A DNA stretch of 64,000 bases, from positions 4,838,501 to 4,902,500 of the forward strand of contig CM034135.1 in assembly GCA_019914995.1 (NCBI GenBank). The letters run 5' to 3'. Source of the DNA: Acanthochlamys bracteata (lineage: Eukaryota; Streptophyta; Magnoliopsida; Pandanales; Velloziaceae). Shown here piece after piece: positions 23,725 through 35,951 of the stretch. The position numbers were made by a program, and so were the translations under genes. Every line of letters starts with the position of its first letter. Within the stretch, counting starts at the first letter, position 1. Below the pieces are notes generated by a model. That model made no database searches, was not told the DNA's origin, and saw only the letters and a list, made by a program, of their open reading frames with translations.

Positions 23725-24585
23725 ATGAGAGAAGAAGAAGAAGGTGAAGGTAGCTGGTTTGCAAGATGGGATGAACAACTACCAAGCCCGGAAGAGTTGA
23801 TGCCTCTATCTCAATCACTAATAACTCCTGACCTTGCTCTCGCCTTCGATATTCCCACTACAACCAACAATAACAACTCCAACACTGGTCACCCAACTCC
23901 ACCACAACCGTCCAATCAAGATCTCAATACCACGGACGGCGGAGATGAACCGGCTAGGACACTGAAACGGCCACGGCTCGTGTGGACCCCACAGCTCCAC
24001 AAACGGTTCGTCGACGCCGTGGCTCATCTAGGGATAAAGAACGCCGTGCCAAAAACGATCATGCAGTTGATGGGTGTCGATGGGCTCACTCGCGAGAACG
24101 TAGCGAGCCATCTTCAGAAATACAGGCTTTATCTCAAACGGATGCAGAACGGTGGTGGGATCAGTGGCAACGGTGGTGTGCCCGGTCCATCTTCTGGTGC
24201 CGGTGGGTTGGCCCACATCTCACCTGCGGATCATCAGTTGTTTGCTAGTGCTCCTGTGCCGCACCACTTCCTTATGGGCAGACCAGGCCCTACTACGCCA
24301 GAACCGTTCCATCCTGTCGGTGCTTCTGCTGCAGTGATGCAGCAACATTATCAGCAGCAACAGCAGCAGTACTACCAACAGAGGCACATTGCGCAATTCG
24401 GATCGCCACCAAGTGGGTATGTGATGCAGAGGATGATGGGGAATGGAGGGCAGTATCCGCTTGGAGGATCGGGGACGCAATTAGGAGGTGCTTATGGTAC
24501 TGCAGAGGATGTGGAGTCTGGAAGTGGGAAAGATAGAGGGGAGAGAAGAGTGTTGACCCTTTTTCCAACTGGGGATGATGATTGA
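23725..24585 (+). CDS. MYBC1: GARP (G2-like) MYB-related transcription factor, MYBC1 type
   Basis: A nuclear DNA-binding regulator. The Arabidopsis relative MYBC1 (At2g40970) is reported as a negative regulator of freezing tolerance, and related GARP proteins include LUX. Intronless, 286 residues. The N-terminus (SWFARWDEQLPSPEELMPLS, then ITPDLALAF) is characteristic of this subgroup. The GARP B-motif spans about residues 81-140: KRPRLVWTPQLHKRFVDAV, then VPKTIMQLM, then the signature SHLQKYR at 128-134. Beyond it lie Gly-rich, poly-Gln (QQQQQQ at about 219-224) and acidic C-terminal segments (TLFPTGDDD). The protein is longer than Arabidopsis MYBC1 (about 248 residues) because of low-complexity expansions. 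It lies 3 kb downstream of the R3H gene, as in Arabidopsis. The alternative name, LUX/BOA-like, is less likely from the N-terminus. Confidence 0.9.
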   Translation: MREEEEGEGSWFARWDEQLPSPEELMPLSQSLITPDLALAFDIPTTTNNNNSNTGHPTPPQPSNQDLNTTDGGDEPARTLKRPRLVWTPQLHKRFVDAVAHLGIKNAVPKTIMQLMGVDGLTRENVASHLQKYRLYLKRMQNGGGISGNGGVPGPSSGAGGLAHISPADHQLFASAPVPHHFLMGRPGPTTPEPFHPVGASAAVMQQHYQQQQQQYYQQRHIAQFGSPPSGYVMQRMMGNGGQYPLGGSGTQLGGAYGTAEDVESGSGKDRGERRVLTLFPTGDDD

Positions 24586-27500
24586 AATTTGGCGGCAATT
24601 TGGATGAGTCAGGTATAGTCCTAATCTGGTTCTTTCTTCAAATGTATCTGAATGAGGTTATATTCCAAGAATTTAGGGGTTAATGAGGAAGTATTGAGCT
24701 TGAACAACATTGGCTTGTTGAGTGCTATTGCCATTAGTTTGTGTCCCTGACCTGAGGGTTTATGGTTGTTTTAGGTAGCTGATGTTGGGCATTGTTAGTG
24801 TGAACCAGACATCTTATGACCCCTTCGTGAGTATAAATCGATGGTGTTAATGGATTAGAAAACAGATATGACAGCAATACTTGAGTCAAGAAATTCTTTG
24901 TGTGCCTCTTGAATTAATCTTGATGCATGGTCTTCCAATTAGATGATCTTGTTTTTGTTGCAGTTGGAAAAATGTTACTAATTAACTTCGACTAAATAGC
25001 CAAGGGAAGGCTTGGAGCTGGGTATAGACAAGGATAGAGGAACCATAGACAAACCAATAGCAGATTAGACTAGTTTTCCAGTTGGCTAGTTCGCCTCTGA
25101 CGTCTTGTTGTTTCTCTGGTAGCACGCAGGAAAGTTCAGTTAGTCATGATCATGAACTGAGAATGCAATCATGCAACTTACTGTTTGTGATGATATCTCA
25201 GAATTTTCTAGGGTGTGATTGTGATCAATAGTAACTGATATTAATGGACTTTATTGAGACTAGATAAATTAACATCAGAAGAATTTATGTCAAGCAATTA
25301 AGAAAGAAATCATATCCCTGCATCTAGCCCCTTAAGAGAGGGGTAATGTAATTCTTTTAGGTGCTGATGTGGTAGGACGTGCAAGTGTGTTAGTCAGACA
25401 CTTAAGTTGCTTGTCATGAACATTCAAACAGTCCTCTGTAATTCATTACGGGGTAGACCTTCAGATAGTACACTATTATTAACTTTTTGTTCAACTGTTA
25501 TGTGAATTAACAATTCAGTGAGTGGATTTCTTACCCAAATTTGTTGATTGCGCTTGTTGCATCCACCTGATAAACATTTACGTGCTTTATGCCCATGGTA
25601 TCATTTTGAAGGGATGGATCTATGTCTGAAAGGATGGTCTTCATAAAGAATATCATGCCCACACCTAAGTAATTAATAACTTCCTAACAAGTTGCCTAGA
25701 CTTGAGCTGTTCATGGTCATAATTAATGGGTAGCTGAAATTCTAAGTGCCATCTTCTATTTTAACAGTTACCAAGGTGGAAGGAAATCCATATGAACTTT
25801 CAGTTTGATCCTTCTATTGCTATTAGATATGATATTCTTGTTTGTTTACTGAAGTCTCAAAAGGTAACCATTTAGTTGGAAGGCTCTACGTGCAACAGTT
25901 TACAAGAACCCATTACCAAGCAAATTCTAGCATTAGGAGAAGCTGAGAAGTACCAAGCTAGTAGCTACTAAGTTTCTGTGAATTTGTGTACTATTGACTT
26001 TCGAAAATGTATGTATTTGCAGGGACGCTACAAATATCTTTATGCTAGATTGAAATCTTCTATTGTGTTTATCTAATTTAGTGCTTAGCAATATCACCTA
26101 CACTATTAGGATCTGTTGAGTGTTTATTGAATTACGTCTATACAGTACAAGCAGTTTCACTGTGCTGGTTCTCTTAGTATTTAATGAGGGATCCTTTGGA
26201 AAATGACTCAAACATGATTGAAACTGGAAAAGACACCAAAGCTACATTAGAGGTAACCTTGTAGAGTTTTATTCTTCTCAAACTTGTGCTATTGTTTATA
26301 TCCTTGATCATTGGAACGGTGTTACAATAATTACACTAGAATATCTGGTTGTGGAATGGCATTAGAATTTATGGCTGGTAGCTAAACAGTAATGTTAACA
26401 AATAGTATAAGTTGCTAAGACGAATGACTGAATAAGACATATGATTCTCTTTAGATGTTGCTCTCAAAGATGCCATGAGATATCTAGGTACAACCTGGGT
26501 CTTAAATGTTTCCTGTTCCATAGACAGTTTCAACCAAGTAGACTTTTATCTTACTTTCTATACTAAGATCAAGGTGAAATAGTGTTCTTTCAAAGTTCTA
26601 ACATAGAATAATATTGAGTATAAGTTTCCTGCACAATGTGGCCCGGAGCACTAGGTTGCTTTTACAAGTCTTATTTCTGATTCTCATTAAGCCTAGAATG
26701 TTTTTTGATTGGTTTGTTAGAACTTATCTAGTTCCCTATTAGAGATGATCACAGAATCGACTATAGAACAACTGTGATGTGAATAGATTCTGTCTAATTG
26801 CTGAAAAAAAAACAAAGAGATAAGTTTTGTTTTATTTTATTTGTTAACAGGCTTGAATGTCTCGGTATGGGAACATTGAATTGTTATCATCATTAAGCGT
26901 TAGGATGCCAATTTGTGCACGTTGAGCCCAGATTGAGTAAGCAGTTACTTTAAGCTCTATACTAACTAGGAAAACCATATATACAGGACATGCACGTTGG
27001 AAAGAATTTCAATACTGCAACATGCGAAGCAAATTGTGTAAGGAAATGCTAATAAAGTTACGGTAACTTCCAATGGTGCTTCAAGCTGTTCATTAGGCTG
27101 CCAGAGATGCACACTTTATTGCTTAATGGTGGTTATCTTTTTACAAAGTCTGAACTCTAATTCTGTGTAGCCTCTTAGAAACTGTAAAAGACTGCCTTTT
27201 ATTGTGAGAAGTATGGTGTCAACATGGTCATGCTCAGGCATGAAGAATTTTAGGTTGCAATCGGTTTGGCTTTTGACTTTTACATGGAGATGATCTTATG
27301 TTGTTATCCGCAGGTAGGTTGATGAGATGAAAGATAAGATCTCCTTCTTCAGCTGAATGGCTGTTTGCCAATATACTATTTTGAAGCGCTAGGGCACCCA
27401 TAAAATCTGTGACCTGCAGTTTATGGCTTTCTGATTGATCAATGTAGCTCATTATAAACTGCAGTTTGGTTTTCATGACGTGATTTTCCTTTGTCTAGTC

Positions 27501-28136
27501 TAGCATGCTTTCAAATTGTTCATGACTTGTCAGTTATTAGATGGCTATCTGAGTAATAACAAAGCTGCATAACATATATATCAAGCTGATTATACTGGTG
27601 GGTTTAGTAGATTGTTGACTGAGGTTCTTCTTTCTTGAGCAGGCCAACCCTGCAGGAAGAATTTGTGCATGATTTCTGATAGACCTTTTTGATAATGTGA
27701 TACGTATTAATATGCTGCTGCCGTTGTAGGAAAGTTTTTACAGCTGGAAGCATTCATTTTCCTTGTAAAGCACTTGAGATTTGAGAAGGATTTGGTTCTA
27801 AAAAGAATGGCATGAAAGAGTATATATGAAGGTAAAGAATGGAATGAAAGAGTGCTCGTACGAAATTTTGTACCAGATGCAGAAGTTAAACAAATTCATG
27901 CATCTCCTTGCCGGAAAAGAATGAGTACTAGTCAACCTACAGATGATACATAGAAGAAGGTAAAGAAATTCAAATCTAACTACCTTATCCTGCGAAAGAC
28001 AGACAATTGTTTCGTTTGCTACATAAATGCGCTCAACACTTAATTTTCATCGATAAACTAGACAAGTTTCAAATTCTTACTCAATAAGAAGATCTGGATA
28101 GTTTGCATCCATGGAATGTGAAATCTCTGTTAAAAC
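24586..28136. other. Long intergenic region, no gene seen
   Basis: This 3.5-kb stretch starts with the MYBC1 3' UTR. Short open frames (for example 27234-27476 minus) have no recognisable similarity. No transposon termini, tRNA or tandem array was noticed. A non-coding transcript cannot be excluded. Confidence 0.5.
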
Positions 28137-28645
28137 CTAAGCATGCTCTTTCCTAAGTCCAATATAAACGTCCATGCCGCTGTTATCGGTCATCAAAGGC
28201 ATAAATATTAGCAGCCCATCGATAGGCACCCAGGTAGCCATCAGCTTTGAAACTCTTTCTCCACTGTATCCGTCACCGAAGGAATAAATATGAGCAGCCG
28301 ATCGATAGGTAGCATCAGCTTTGAAACTGATTCTCCACCGTCGCCATAGAAATTGATTTTCAACCAGGAGCCCGAACCAACGGACAACATAAGTTCCACA
28401 ACAGAACGTTGCTGTCCTTTTCATCGTAGCACGGGTTCAGCTCCAAATTCCGGTAAATGTGACCGAAATCGATAATTGATTTGATATGATTGTCATTTTA
28501 CAACTGAATCCGTGAATTATCTCTGCTGCAGTGTGTCCTTTGACCAGCTAGCTCGTCGACGTTGGCCTCTGGGTCTGCAAGGACGAGGTTGCCAATGAAC
28601 TGGAGAGGCACCGGGGTTTCAATCTACTCCTGCAGTCCACCGTTA
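28137..28645 (-). pseudogene. BAHD acyltransferase fragment, C-terminal half
   Basis: Minus-strand remnant related to the intact BAHD genes at 40199 and 58205. Blocks in order are SRLKP (about 28615), PLQFIGNLVLADPEANVDE, KSIIDFGHIYRNLELNPCYDE (about 28430-28490), INFYGDGGESVSKLM, and WVPIDGLLIFMPL to a stop at 28137. Several frameshifts and stops separate the blocks. The segment around GESVSKLM...PIDRLLIF is partly duplicated in tandem (GERVSKLM...PIDGLLIF) with a period near 70-75 bp, so the C-terminal motif appears twice. The N-terminal half with the catalytic HxxxD is absent. It shows that the BAHD family has been locally present for some time. Confidence 0.8.
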
Positions 28646-28709
28646 GCTGATCTCTATAATGAAAAATTATCTTCATCATTATTAATCCTATTCATCATTA
28701 CTTCGAGAT

Positions 28710-30110
28710 ATATATATGGAAATAGATACGCCTACATCAAATTTTGGCGGGGCATCAGTGCACATCCTATTATTTGCCGGCCGATCTTGATCCGACGGTC
28801 AGGTTTTCTCCCGCGATTAAGCATTTACGTAACTACTGTGCAAGGGCAACCTCGTCAACCCATCTCAAAACTTCTCTCTTTTTTCTTTCTTTTTCTTTAA
28901 AATGTTTCTCTTATTCGCTCTCGCTGCCGAGCCTTCTCCCTCCCGTTACTTCCAGCAGCCGGCGAATCGCACGCTCCTTGCCGTTGCTTCAGATGTTCGT
29001 ATTTTCTTCTCTTTCCTTCAATTATCTTTGAATTTTTTAGTTTTTCTTCGCCGTGAGCCTCAAACCGGAATTTCGTTCGTCGCGGCCGGAGCGTTCAATC
29101 CCTGGCCGACGATCGAATTGCCAATTATAATCCGTTAATTTCTTATCTCCTCCTTCTATGCCTTCTACCTTCAATTTCTTCTTTTGTCGTCTTGATTCCT
29201 AATTCTTTTGTCGCGGCCGAAACTATTATTATTTGTGATTTTAGATGCCCCCTTTGTAGGTTTGTGATTTTAGATTGAAATGATTGTTGTTGGATTTTAT
29301 TGTTCCTATGAATTTGTTGAGATTTTGTAGAAATGATTTCGTTAGTAGGATTTTCTGGTAAAGGTCCCATCTTTCAACAACGATATAAACTGTTATTGTT
29401 GGATAATAGGATTATCAAGTTTGTTACGTATAGGAGAACTGGATTATTAAGTGTAGGAGAACTAGTTTGTTACATCCCAGAAAATTGAAAGTTCAAAAAT
29501 TAAGGTTCAGTCAATTGTTAAGTTCCAATCTTGTTGTTGGGTGTTGCATGTTTGTGATGTGAAGGTTTGATTTTAGGTACTTACTTTGGAAGAATTATTG
29601 AATGATGATAATGATACATAGCTATCTGATTAATTTTGTTTTCATTGTAGGAGTTAGTAGGTTGGAAGTATAAGAGCAAGCAAGATGGTAAAATGCATGC
29701 TTCTGGACATGATGCTCATGTAACAATGCTTCTTGGAGCAGCTAAGTTGCTTCAACAATGAGAGGATGAATTAAGGCATATTCTGAATATGCATGATTGG
29801 ACCAGCCAGTAGCTTATGGGTTAACCAAGAGTATGAGACATGTATAGAGCATATGATTTCAGTTTTAGTTGGCTCCTGGTTGGGTATTTATTTGGACTTG
29901 GCTTTCTTTTAATGATACTGTGAAGCTTATTTTTCAACCAGGAGAAGAGGGCAAAGCTGTATTTACTATATGCTGTAGGAGGGTGCTGTTGAAGATGTAA
30001 AGGCAATTTTTGGTTTGCATGTTGATCCTTTACTTCTGATGGTGTGATGGTGTATTGGTGTTGCCGCTTCGAAATTAGGTCCTCTTCTTGCTGATGTGGA
30101 GTGTTGTTGT
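28710..30110 (+). repeat. Left arm of a large inverted duplication
   Basis: This arm matches, in reverse complement, the segment 31010-32880. Shared landmarks in the same order are GATCCGACGGTCAGGTTTTC (28788 here), AGCCGGCGAATCGCACGCT (about 28958), TTCTATGCCTTCTACC (about 29155) and the ILR1-like fragment from 29651. The 5' portion is GC- and CT-rich like a plant promoter plus 5' UTR, and is fused upstream of the amidohydrolase fragment. The arms have diverged by substitutions and indels. Confidence 0.75.
29651..30110 (+). pseudogene. ILR1-like IAA-amino acid hydrolase fragment, left copy
   Basis: Peptidase M20D amidohydrolases of this family release auxin from amino-acid conjugates. After an acceptor (TTGTAG) comes [20 protein letters not shown], where the family has MHACGHD (the metal-site Cys is Ser here), then [15 protein letters not shown] and a stop. 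After an intron-like gap, TVKLIFQPGEEG (about 29920-29955) and the frame-shifted DVKAIFGLHVDP (about 29993-30028) follow, as in ILR1/IAR3. Only the central part of the enzyme is present and it is interrupted. Confidence 0.75.
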
Positions 30111-30511
30111 TTTAGATTCAACTAGGGCATCATCAGATCTTGTTGTTGAGACTTGTATTGAGACTAAGATTGTAGTTTCATGTACTCTAAGTTGTAAATA
30201 GTTTCAATATTGATAGAGTGTTGGTTTGTATATAAGTAGAAAATTGAAAATGTAATAGCTTCACTAGTTGTTATATCAATGTGAATGTCTTCTGTGGAAT
30301 GTAAATGTTTTTAGAATGTGAATGTAGAATGTGATCTGTGATGCTTTCAATTATCGATTCTTAATTCCATACCTGTGGAGAGGAAAAAAGTTTCAAACAG
30401 GTCTTGTATGACTGGAATGTGAATGCTTTTATTAATGACATTTGTAATGTTAAAATTTTTTGTGAACGGAATGTAAATGTTAACGACCGTGAATAGAATG
30501 TGGATTTCCAA

Positions 30512-30638
30512 ACAGGTCCTATTCTGCAATTCTGTTGGTGTCTGCTATTCATTTCAATACTTCTACAGCAAAATCCACACAGGTCCTATTCTGCAGTCCT
30601 GTCGATGTCTGCTATTCATTTCAATACTTCTACAGCAC
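30512..30638 (+). repeat. 67-bp tandem repeat, two copies
   Basis: The unit beginning ACAGGTCCTATTCTGCA occurs at 30512 and again at 30579. Both copies run through GTCTGCTATTCATTTCAATAC with few differences. It lies in the spacer between the arms of the inverted duplication. The preceding 200 bp contain several degenerate GAATGTGAATG/GAATGTAAATG motifs. Confidence 0.85.
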
Positions 30639-31009
30639 GTTGCTTCATGAAAATTGAATGACAGTTGCGGAGCTAAATATCATCATTAATACTCAACATT
30701 CATAACTTAGAACTGCGTCACAGTAATATCACACTTTTTGAGAACCACTATTCAAAAATTAGCTCAGTACAAGATTCTCAGACAAGAACACAACCATACT
30801 GCTGTAGGATATTGACTGCCAGAAGATATGTATAAGTAATTCTTCTATTTATTATGTATGATTACAAACTTTGTGCAAACGCTTTGTGAATCCATCTAAG
30901 AAAGCCAAAAAATCAACATCTCTTGTCTACAAGCTCTTACCCTAATTTCACTGTTTATAAAAAACAACACAACAAACTTGAATAAAGCTAGAAGTACCCT
31001 TCAAGTACG

Positions 31010-32880
31010 ACTAAACTCCAGTAGCATATGGTAGCGCCAACCTTGTCCTCTTCTCTTGGTTGTAAAACAAGCTTCACTGTACCCTTGATTGAAAAGAAAG
31101 CCAAGTCCAAACAAATATCCAACCAAAGAGCTAACTAAAAACTGAAATCAGTGTTGATATTCTATACACCTTGCAAATACCATAGTAAACTCTATACATG
31201 TCCCATACTCGCTTAACTAGCTACCGGCTAGTCCAATGATGTACTTTGAGGATTTACCTCCAATTCATTCTTTCATTGTTGAAGTAACTTAGCTGCTCCA
31301 AGAAGCATTGTAACATGGGCATCCGTCCACAAGCATGCATGCTACTATCTTGCATGCCTAAGGACCAAACAAGCATACAGTAAAAACTAGAGAAGTTCAA
31401 AATGATACAGATATACATGAACATGCATGTGGCTAATTAAAAAGATCTGCATTACCTCAAGTATTCCATATAAAATCATCTTATTTTAATTACCAACATA
31501 TATGCTTGAAGTACTCATCTCAAAGATATACAACCATAGAAAAAGGGGCATAATTAGCTAAGTCCAATAGTCACTCCAAATCCAATTGCAATGTTACAAT
31601 TAGGTACACATGTATCATACAGCAAGAGTAAAGCCTTAATCTGATGAAAAAGAATTGATATCCATAAATATAGCCATGATTGAACACTCAAATTATATGC
31701 ATCTACTACTATACTTTTAATAGATAAGAAGTGAGCTGCTAGAGTTTCAAAAAGATGTAGATATTTCAGTTCACTTTTTTTAATTCAACAACAGATTCTT
31801 ATGCTATTCGAGTTTGAAGCAACTATTGCTGTGACTATGGTGGGAGCTCCTCTCACATAAATCATAAAAGAATTACCTAAGACAGAACTAACATCATCCT
31901 TAGATTTGTGAACAAAGTGAGCATGATCTAGTTAAGCTAAACAGATGATTGCAAATACAGAAAGAAGATTTTGCATTTCAACAGAAAATTTAACACATTT
32001 ATGTACTTTCATTCATCAGAAGCACTGACACGACTGAAGCTAGAGCATGCTAAAAAATTGAGCAACCAATACTTAATCCCAAGTGCTTATCAAAGCAAGT
32101 AATTAATTGTGCAACCTCTCATATATAGTCACAAACTAATAAATCAAATTACCTCTTACCTAACAGATTCATGGATTTATCAAGTATTCTTATTTAAAAT
32201 CATACAAAAGCACATGGATAAACCTCTTAATTCTATCAATTAAATTGCGACATTGCACAACATGAAAAAACAACAATTCAATCCCTTTCTCAAGAAAAAT
32301 ACACAAAATCTAATACACTCAAATAACACGAATGACGACAAATTCAGTGATAAAAAGTAGAATTTAAGAAGCAAACAGAAGATCAAAAGTCGGCCGGTCG
32401 TAACGAACGAATTAACAATCGGGGCGGCGAAAGCAGAAATTAAGATGGTAGAAGGCATTGAAGAAGCAGAAGAAGAGAAATTAACGGGGTGTAGCTCGCA
32501 TTTTGATTGTCGAACGGCGATTGAACGGAGGCAGCGATGAAAGAAACTCGAGTTTGAGGCTCACAACGGAGAAAAAATGAAAAATTCAGAGAGAATTGAA
32601 GGAAGGAGAAGAAAATACGAAGATCTGAAGCAGCGACGAGAAGCGTGCGATTCGCCGGCTGTTGGAAGAAGGCTCGGTAGCGAGAGCGAGTAAGAAAATT
32701 TTTGAAGCGAAAGAAAGAAGAGAAAAGTTAGGAGATAGTTGACGAGTTTGCCCCTGCACATTAGTTACGTAAACTCTCAAACGCGGGAGAAAACCTGACC
32801 GTCGGATCACAATGACGGCCAATAGGATGGGCGCGAATGTCCGCCTGACGTATGTATCTGTTCACGATATATATATAAAA
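31010..32880 (-). repeat. Right arm of the large inverted duplication
   Basis: Reverse-complement counterpart of 28710-30110, with the same landmarks. It is longer by about 470 bp, mainly between the promoter-like part (32440-32860) and the amidohydrolase fragment (31020-31365). The spacer between arms is about 0.9 kb. A transcript through the locus could fold into a long hairpin. Confidence 0.75.
31020..31365 (-). pseudogene. ILR1-like IAA-amino acid hydrolase fragment, right copy
   Basis: The minus strand reads SMHACG (metal-site Cys retained), then [12 protein letters not shown] after frameshifts, then the same CAACAATGA stop context as the left copy, and later a remnant of the VKL-FQP-EE region near 31060-31090. 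The shared stop suggests the pseudogene already existed before it was duplicated. Confidence 0.65.
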
Positions 32881-33044
32881 CACTAATAAAAATAATTTTA
32901 AATAAAAAATATTTAATTTTAAGAAAAAATATTTTAATATAACTGAAATAACAAACATGTGTTAACTCAAGCCAATATTTTTTTCAAATTGGTGTAAAAA
33001 TATTATTGATATCCAACTTACTCAGTAAGTTATGAAAGATTTTA

Positions 33045-33500
33045 CTTAAACTTTGCATAATCTGATCTGTTGGACGGTGTAAGATCTGTCATACCGGATC
33101 AGATCTAATCTGCTAGGCCTACTCGTGTGGAATCTATATGGATCGAGTCTGATTAAATCTTGTTCGGTATGATCTAGTACAAGATTGAGTCGGCTTTGGT
33201 TCAATCTGATTCGGTCTATTATAAGATTGAATCGAGTATGATTCAATCGGTTCGATCTGGTTGATTTAGTTTCACTGCAACAAAAAATATTAATAGGGAT
33301 CAAAATATAGGCCAGTATTGAGCAAAATAAGTCACTAATACTAATTGCAACCAAGAAATTTCAGATCAGTTTGGCTCAAACTGAATCGGCTGTCAGGTTT
33401 GGATTGAGTCTGGTTCATTTTGGGTGGGTTTAGCCAATCCGATTCAGCACAACTCAGTTGGATCGTTCGATTCGGCCGAATGAGGATGGATTAGACGAGT
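33045..33500. repeat. Degenerate GATCTGATTCGG-type repeat region
   Basis: About 450 bp with many short variants of the motifs GATCTGATTCGGT, AGATTGAATCGAGT and GATTCAATC. It resembles the GATC-rich ends of the elements at 7560 and 21823 but no boundaries can be drawn. From here to 34958 no gene is seen. A partial duplication near 33968 and 34020 (AACCGTTGGAGTCGTCAT / AACCGTCGGAGTCGTTAT) has a period of about 55 bp. Confidence 0.35.
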
Positions 33501-35951
33501 TTGCTAGATTCTGGTGAGTCTGCAGTGAAATGAGCAGCGGTAGCTTGAGAGAGATCGTTGTTGGTCCAACGACAGCAATATGAAAAGCATTTGATCAACT
33601 GCAAGAGATAAGCAATCCAATAATGGTAGCGGTGAATGCTGAATCGGGCGATTTCAATCTGGCAGCGGTAATATCAGCAAATTGACGTAGGCGGCGGAAG
33701 CGAATCGAGGCTAGCAGTAGGAGCAATGCCGAATTCGTCAATGAAGCAGTAAGAAGGATGGGGGGTTAGTTCGCCGTCCGAGCAATCAATAGAAAAACGA
33801 TGGCAACAGTAATGAAGGAGACGGCGGTGGAGACACAATAGCAATGGCGGGAGTATGGTAGGTTAGTGTCTTTTTATTTTATTTAGATTTTAAATCCGAT
33901 CACCAGATTTGATAGTCAGAGTTTTTAATTGTTGCTATATAACAGATATATAGATCTATTTGGAGTCTAACCGTTGGAGTCGTCATCTTTACAAAAATGG
34001 CCAATAGATCTGGTCGAAATTTAACCGTCGGAGTCGTTATTTTGCACATGATGGCATATAGATTTAGGGTTTTGGTCTAATACTATGTTCAAGAACTATT
34101 TTTTTTTCAATCTTATTCATCAATAGTTCAGTACAAATATATATATATAAATTTCTTATAACACTAAATAAGAAGAATTCTAAACAAAAAAAGATATCTA
34201 ATTCTAAAAGATTCTTTTTGGTAAAAACAAATATCTAATTATATGAAAAAATATTCTAATATAATTAAAATACTAAATATATATTGAATCATCTCAATAC
34301 TTTGTGTATTTAGTACCTCTGACGCCACGATTATAATGATCTTTTTCCACAAGTGCCCTAAAAGTGTCTCAAATGTAGAGTACTTCATTGGCAAAGAAGC
34401 TTTCAGCTTAGAGAGAGAAACTCCGACGAGTAGCGAAGCATAATGTTAGTGATATTTTCAGAGTTCGAAAATTTCAAAAGTTTTTAGGAAAAAAATTTTA
34501 AGATTGATGTTCTTCTGTATTGGTCATAGAATAGTGTGTTTATCTATATGCCTTGGTCATAGTTGAGAATGCTATCTCGACTAGCTCATATTCCATTATT
34601 GGTTTTGGGTTTGACTAGCTCATAGTTGAGAATGCTATCTGTTCGTCTCACGTAACAATATTTTTTACTGTTTACTTGTGGCCTAAATACTATGAAAGAC
34701 TTAATTTGATCGTTTGTGTTTCACTTCGGCACATCCTAAATATCTGTAGTACTGTCCAACCTGATTAAGCCTGTCTATCACTCTGATCAATCGTCATTCA
34801 CGCTATTAATTAGGGCTCATTTTAATTTGGAAACTCAATAATCTCACCCACAATAACATGTCGGAGGACTTCATCCTAATGACTTTTGATACTAATTATA
34901 TGATTGGATCTTCTAACTAAATGATTGGCTAATCATTTAAGAATTGACGTCTTTATTTCACTACTACAAAAGTAGTCTTTGCCGATTAAATATTACCGAC
35001 CAAATACATTTTGTCGGTAATTACATAAAACACTAACTAAAAATATGTTGATCAGTAATATATTTTAGTTTACCCACTAACATGATAATTGGTTGGTAAA
35101 TTATATACTTTACCGACTGAAGTGTAAATAAGTCGGTAATTTAACAAAATTACCGACTAACTAAAATTAGTCATTAAAATTATCGATTATTAGAGTTGAA
35201 TCGCTAATTTTACCAAGTGAAAACAAAAAATGATTTGTAATATATACTGATTACCGACTGAAGTTCAAAATTTGTTAGTAATTTTATCAACTGATTTATT
35301 TTCGGTCGTAAAATTACCGACTGAAGTTTATTAGTCGGTAATTTAATTAGATTTTTTTTAAATGGGTGTGGTTTGTTTAATCTCTTACTTTGTTTCTTCT
35401 CTATGGTGGGTCATCTCTCCCTCACCAGCTCCACGGACGCGTAATTTCTCCTCATATGTCGCCAAAATTTTTTTTATTCTACATCGAGTTTCCTTTTCGT
35501 TCACCATCGATGTCTTTGTCTTGGGCACACAATTGCACGTACTGTGCAAACCCTAACTTTTTTTTTCATCGATTTAGCTGAAATTTGACCTCAAAAATCA
35601 AAAATTTTCTGCTCCTCCTTCATTACCATACTCAAGAAATCTCATTCTAAAAGGGTATGGGCTTGATGTAGCTAGGAAAATCGAAGAAATCAAATTGGAG
35701 AAATCGAACTAATATATGGTAATCATCCTCAACAAAATGCTTGATTTGATTACTCTGGTTATTTATCTAGATCTAGATCTAGATATCTCTCAATTTATCT
35801 CATTTTCTTTCAATTTTTTTGTAGATGGTTTGAATTTTGAAATTGGATAGATATTAAATGTGTTAATCACCAAAAAACTTAACAGTTTCATTGATCTGGA
35901 GAAGACATAGAAGTAAGAAACAATAATCTCTTAACACCATGCTTGATTTGA

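Noticed and set aside
23982-24598. Several frames on both strands across the MYBC1-type gene
   Set aside because: Shadows of the GARP coding frame, which carries all recognisable motifs.
32240-32822. Minus-strand open frames in the right arm of the inverted duplication
   Set aside because: Hydrophobic, low-complexity translations from CT-rich leader sequence; the homologous left arm does not conserve one frame, so they are unlikely to be proteins.
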